Source of the DNA: an uncultured Eubacterium sp.
GTDB taxonomy: Bacteria; Bacillota; Clostridia; Lachnospirales; Lachnospiraceae
DNA length: 41,202 nucleotides
Direction: 5' to 3'
Assembly: GCA_910580075.1 (NCBI GenBank)
Contig: CAJTVR010000040.1
Coordinates: 1-41,202 of the forward strand
This document shows positions 40,718 to 41,202 of this stretch, in pieces. Within the stretch, counting starts at the first letter, position 1. Every line of letters starts with the position of its first letter. A program made the translations under genes and the position numbers. The notes beneath the pieces were generated by a model. It was not told the origin of the DNA. It was given only the letters and a program-made list of their open reading frames with translations, and ran no database searches.

Positions 40718-41202
40718 TCAGTCGATTTTGCCGATGAAGCGGTAGTAGATTTCTACTTCCTGCTCACGACTTCCGTCCTCGCCCTTGACAGCTTCGTGGA
40801 CGGTTATTTTTTCAATTAGAGTGTTCAGAAGTTCGGCGGTCAGCTCCACAGGGTTGACATACTGTTTCATTAGGGCAATCCACTTTTCAGCATCCGCTGC
40901 GGTCTGTACGGCGGCTTCCATCATTTCGTGAAGCTGTCTTATTTTTGTTTCAAGCTCCTTTTGCTCGTTCTGGTACTTCTCGGACAGCATATTGAAATTA
41001 TACTCGGTTATGCGTCCGGCAGACCAGTCCTCATACATTTTAGCAAACAGCCCGTCAACCTCGGCTTTACGCTTTTCCGCCTTTTTCAGCTCCGCAGCCT
41101 GCTTTTTCTTCGCAGAGTTTCTTTCTCTGTCGCTGGCATTGAGCAGCCGTTTCAGCAGCTTGTCCTCGTCTTTCTGTGCCAGCACAGACCAGTATTGCAG
41201 TC
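40718..41202 (-). CDS. Large serine recombinase, C-terminal part (runs off right edge)
   Basis: The frame is open from the right edge to the stop at 40718. The sequence (LQYWSVLAQKDEDKLLKRLL, a long charged coiled coil KKKQAAELKKAEKRKAEVDG, then LTAELLNTLIEKITVHEA and EVEIYYRFIGKID) is the typical C-terminal domain of TnpX/Tn4451-type site-specific recombinases of integrative elements. Catalytic serine and zinc-ribbon parts lie outside the window. Such genes are normally at the very end of their element, so the element boundary is probably within 40680-40717. Confidence 0.9.
   Translation of the reverse strand, partial: LQYWSVLAQKDEDKLLKRLLNASDRERNSAKKKQAAELKKAEKRKAEVDGLFAKMYEDWSAGRITEYNFNMLSEKYQNEQKELETKIRQLHEMMEAAVQTAADAEKWIALMKQYVNPVELTAELLNTLIEKITVHEAVKGEDGSREQEVEIYYRFIGKID

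Noticed and set aside
1..41202. tRNA genes, rRNA genes or CRISPR arrays
   Set aside because: No T-loop type GGTTCGA-based cloverleaf and no regularly spaced direct repeats were found by eye.

Overview
The window looks like a chromosomal segment of a low-to-moderate GC gut Firmicute, most likely a Lachnospiraceae member such as Blautia or Ruminococcus. This is inferred from strong AGGAGG-type ribosome binding sites, TTGACA/TATAAT-type promoters, the gene families, and the mix of alpha-galactoside utilisation and exopolysaccharide genes. No rRNA, tRNA or CRISPR array was seen.

Layout: (1) 1-930: the start of an ArsR-type repressor on the minus strand behind a near-consensus promoter, then a 276-bp inverted-repeat element. 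(2) 933-2333: an AGCS-type sodium:amino acid symporter. (3) 2463-15184: an alpha-galactoside locus. It has a minus-strand operon of binding protein, two permeases, a membrane-anchored protein, a DUF624 protein and a GH36 alpha-galactosidase. A plus-strand group follows with two AraC regulators, a second GH36 and a YczE-like membrane protein. No ABC ATPase is present, so transport must borrow an ATPase encoded elsewhere. (4) 15299-17721: an AT-rich restriction-modification island with an intact cytosine-5 methyltransferase and a frameshifted partner. (5) 35065 down to 17792: one long minus-strand polysaccharide operon. In order of transcription it encodes an XRE regulator, a Wzz-like protein, two GT4 enzymes, a deacetylase-like protein, a FemAB-like protein, a GT4, an EpsG-like polymerase, a TupA-like ATP-grasp protein, a GT52/polysialyltransferase-like protein, a GT2, a GT-B enzyme, three deoxysugar enzymes (NDP-hexose 2,3-dehydratase, Gfo/Idh/MocA reductase, SDR reductase) and a PglK-like ABC flippase. 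(6) 35695-38911: an AAA-ATPase/nuclease protein and an acyltransferase. (7) 39192-41202: a decayed XRE/DUF1648/ABC remnant abutting the C-terminus of a large serine recombinase, probably the edge of an integrative element.

The most interesting signals are as follows. A 24-bp inverted repeat (35159-35182 and 35457-35480) encloses a promoter that currently points away from the polysaccharide operon, the geometry of a phase-variable invertible promoter, here possibly in the OFF state. The operon carries a 2,6-dideoxyhexose module that is unusual for a commensal polysaccharide locus. A dispersed palindromic repeat family (four copies) sits at gene 3' ends. A second inverted-repeat family forms 276-303 bp cassettes upstream of two unrelated membrane-protein genes. 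All functions are read by eye from motifs; no database search was run.
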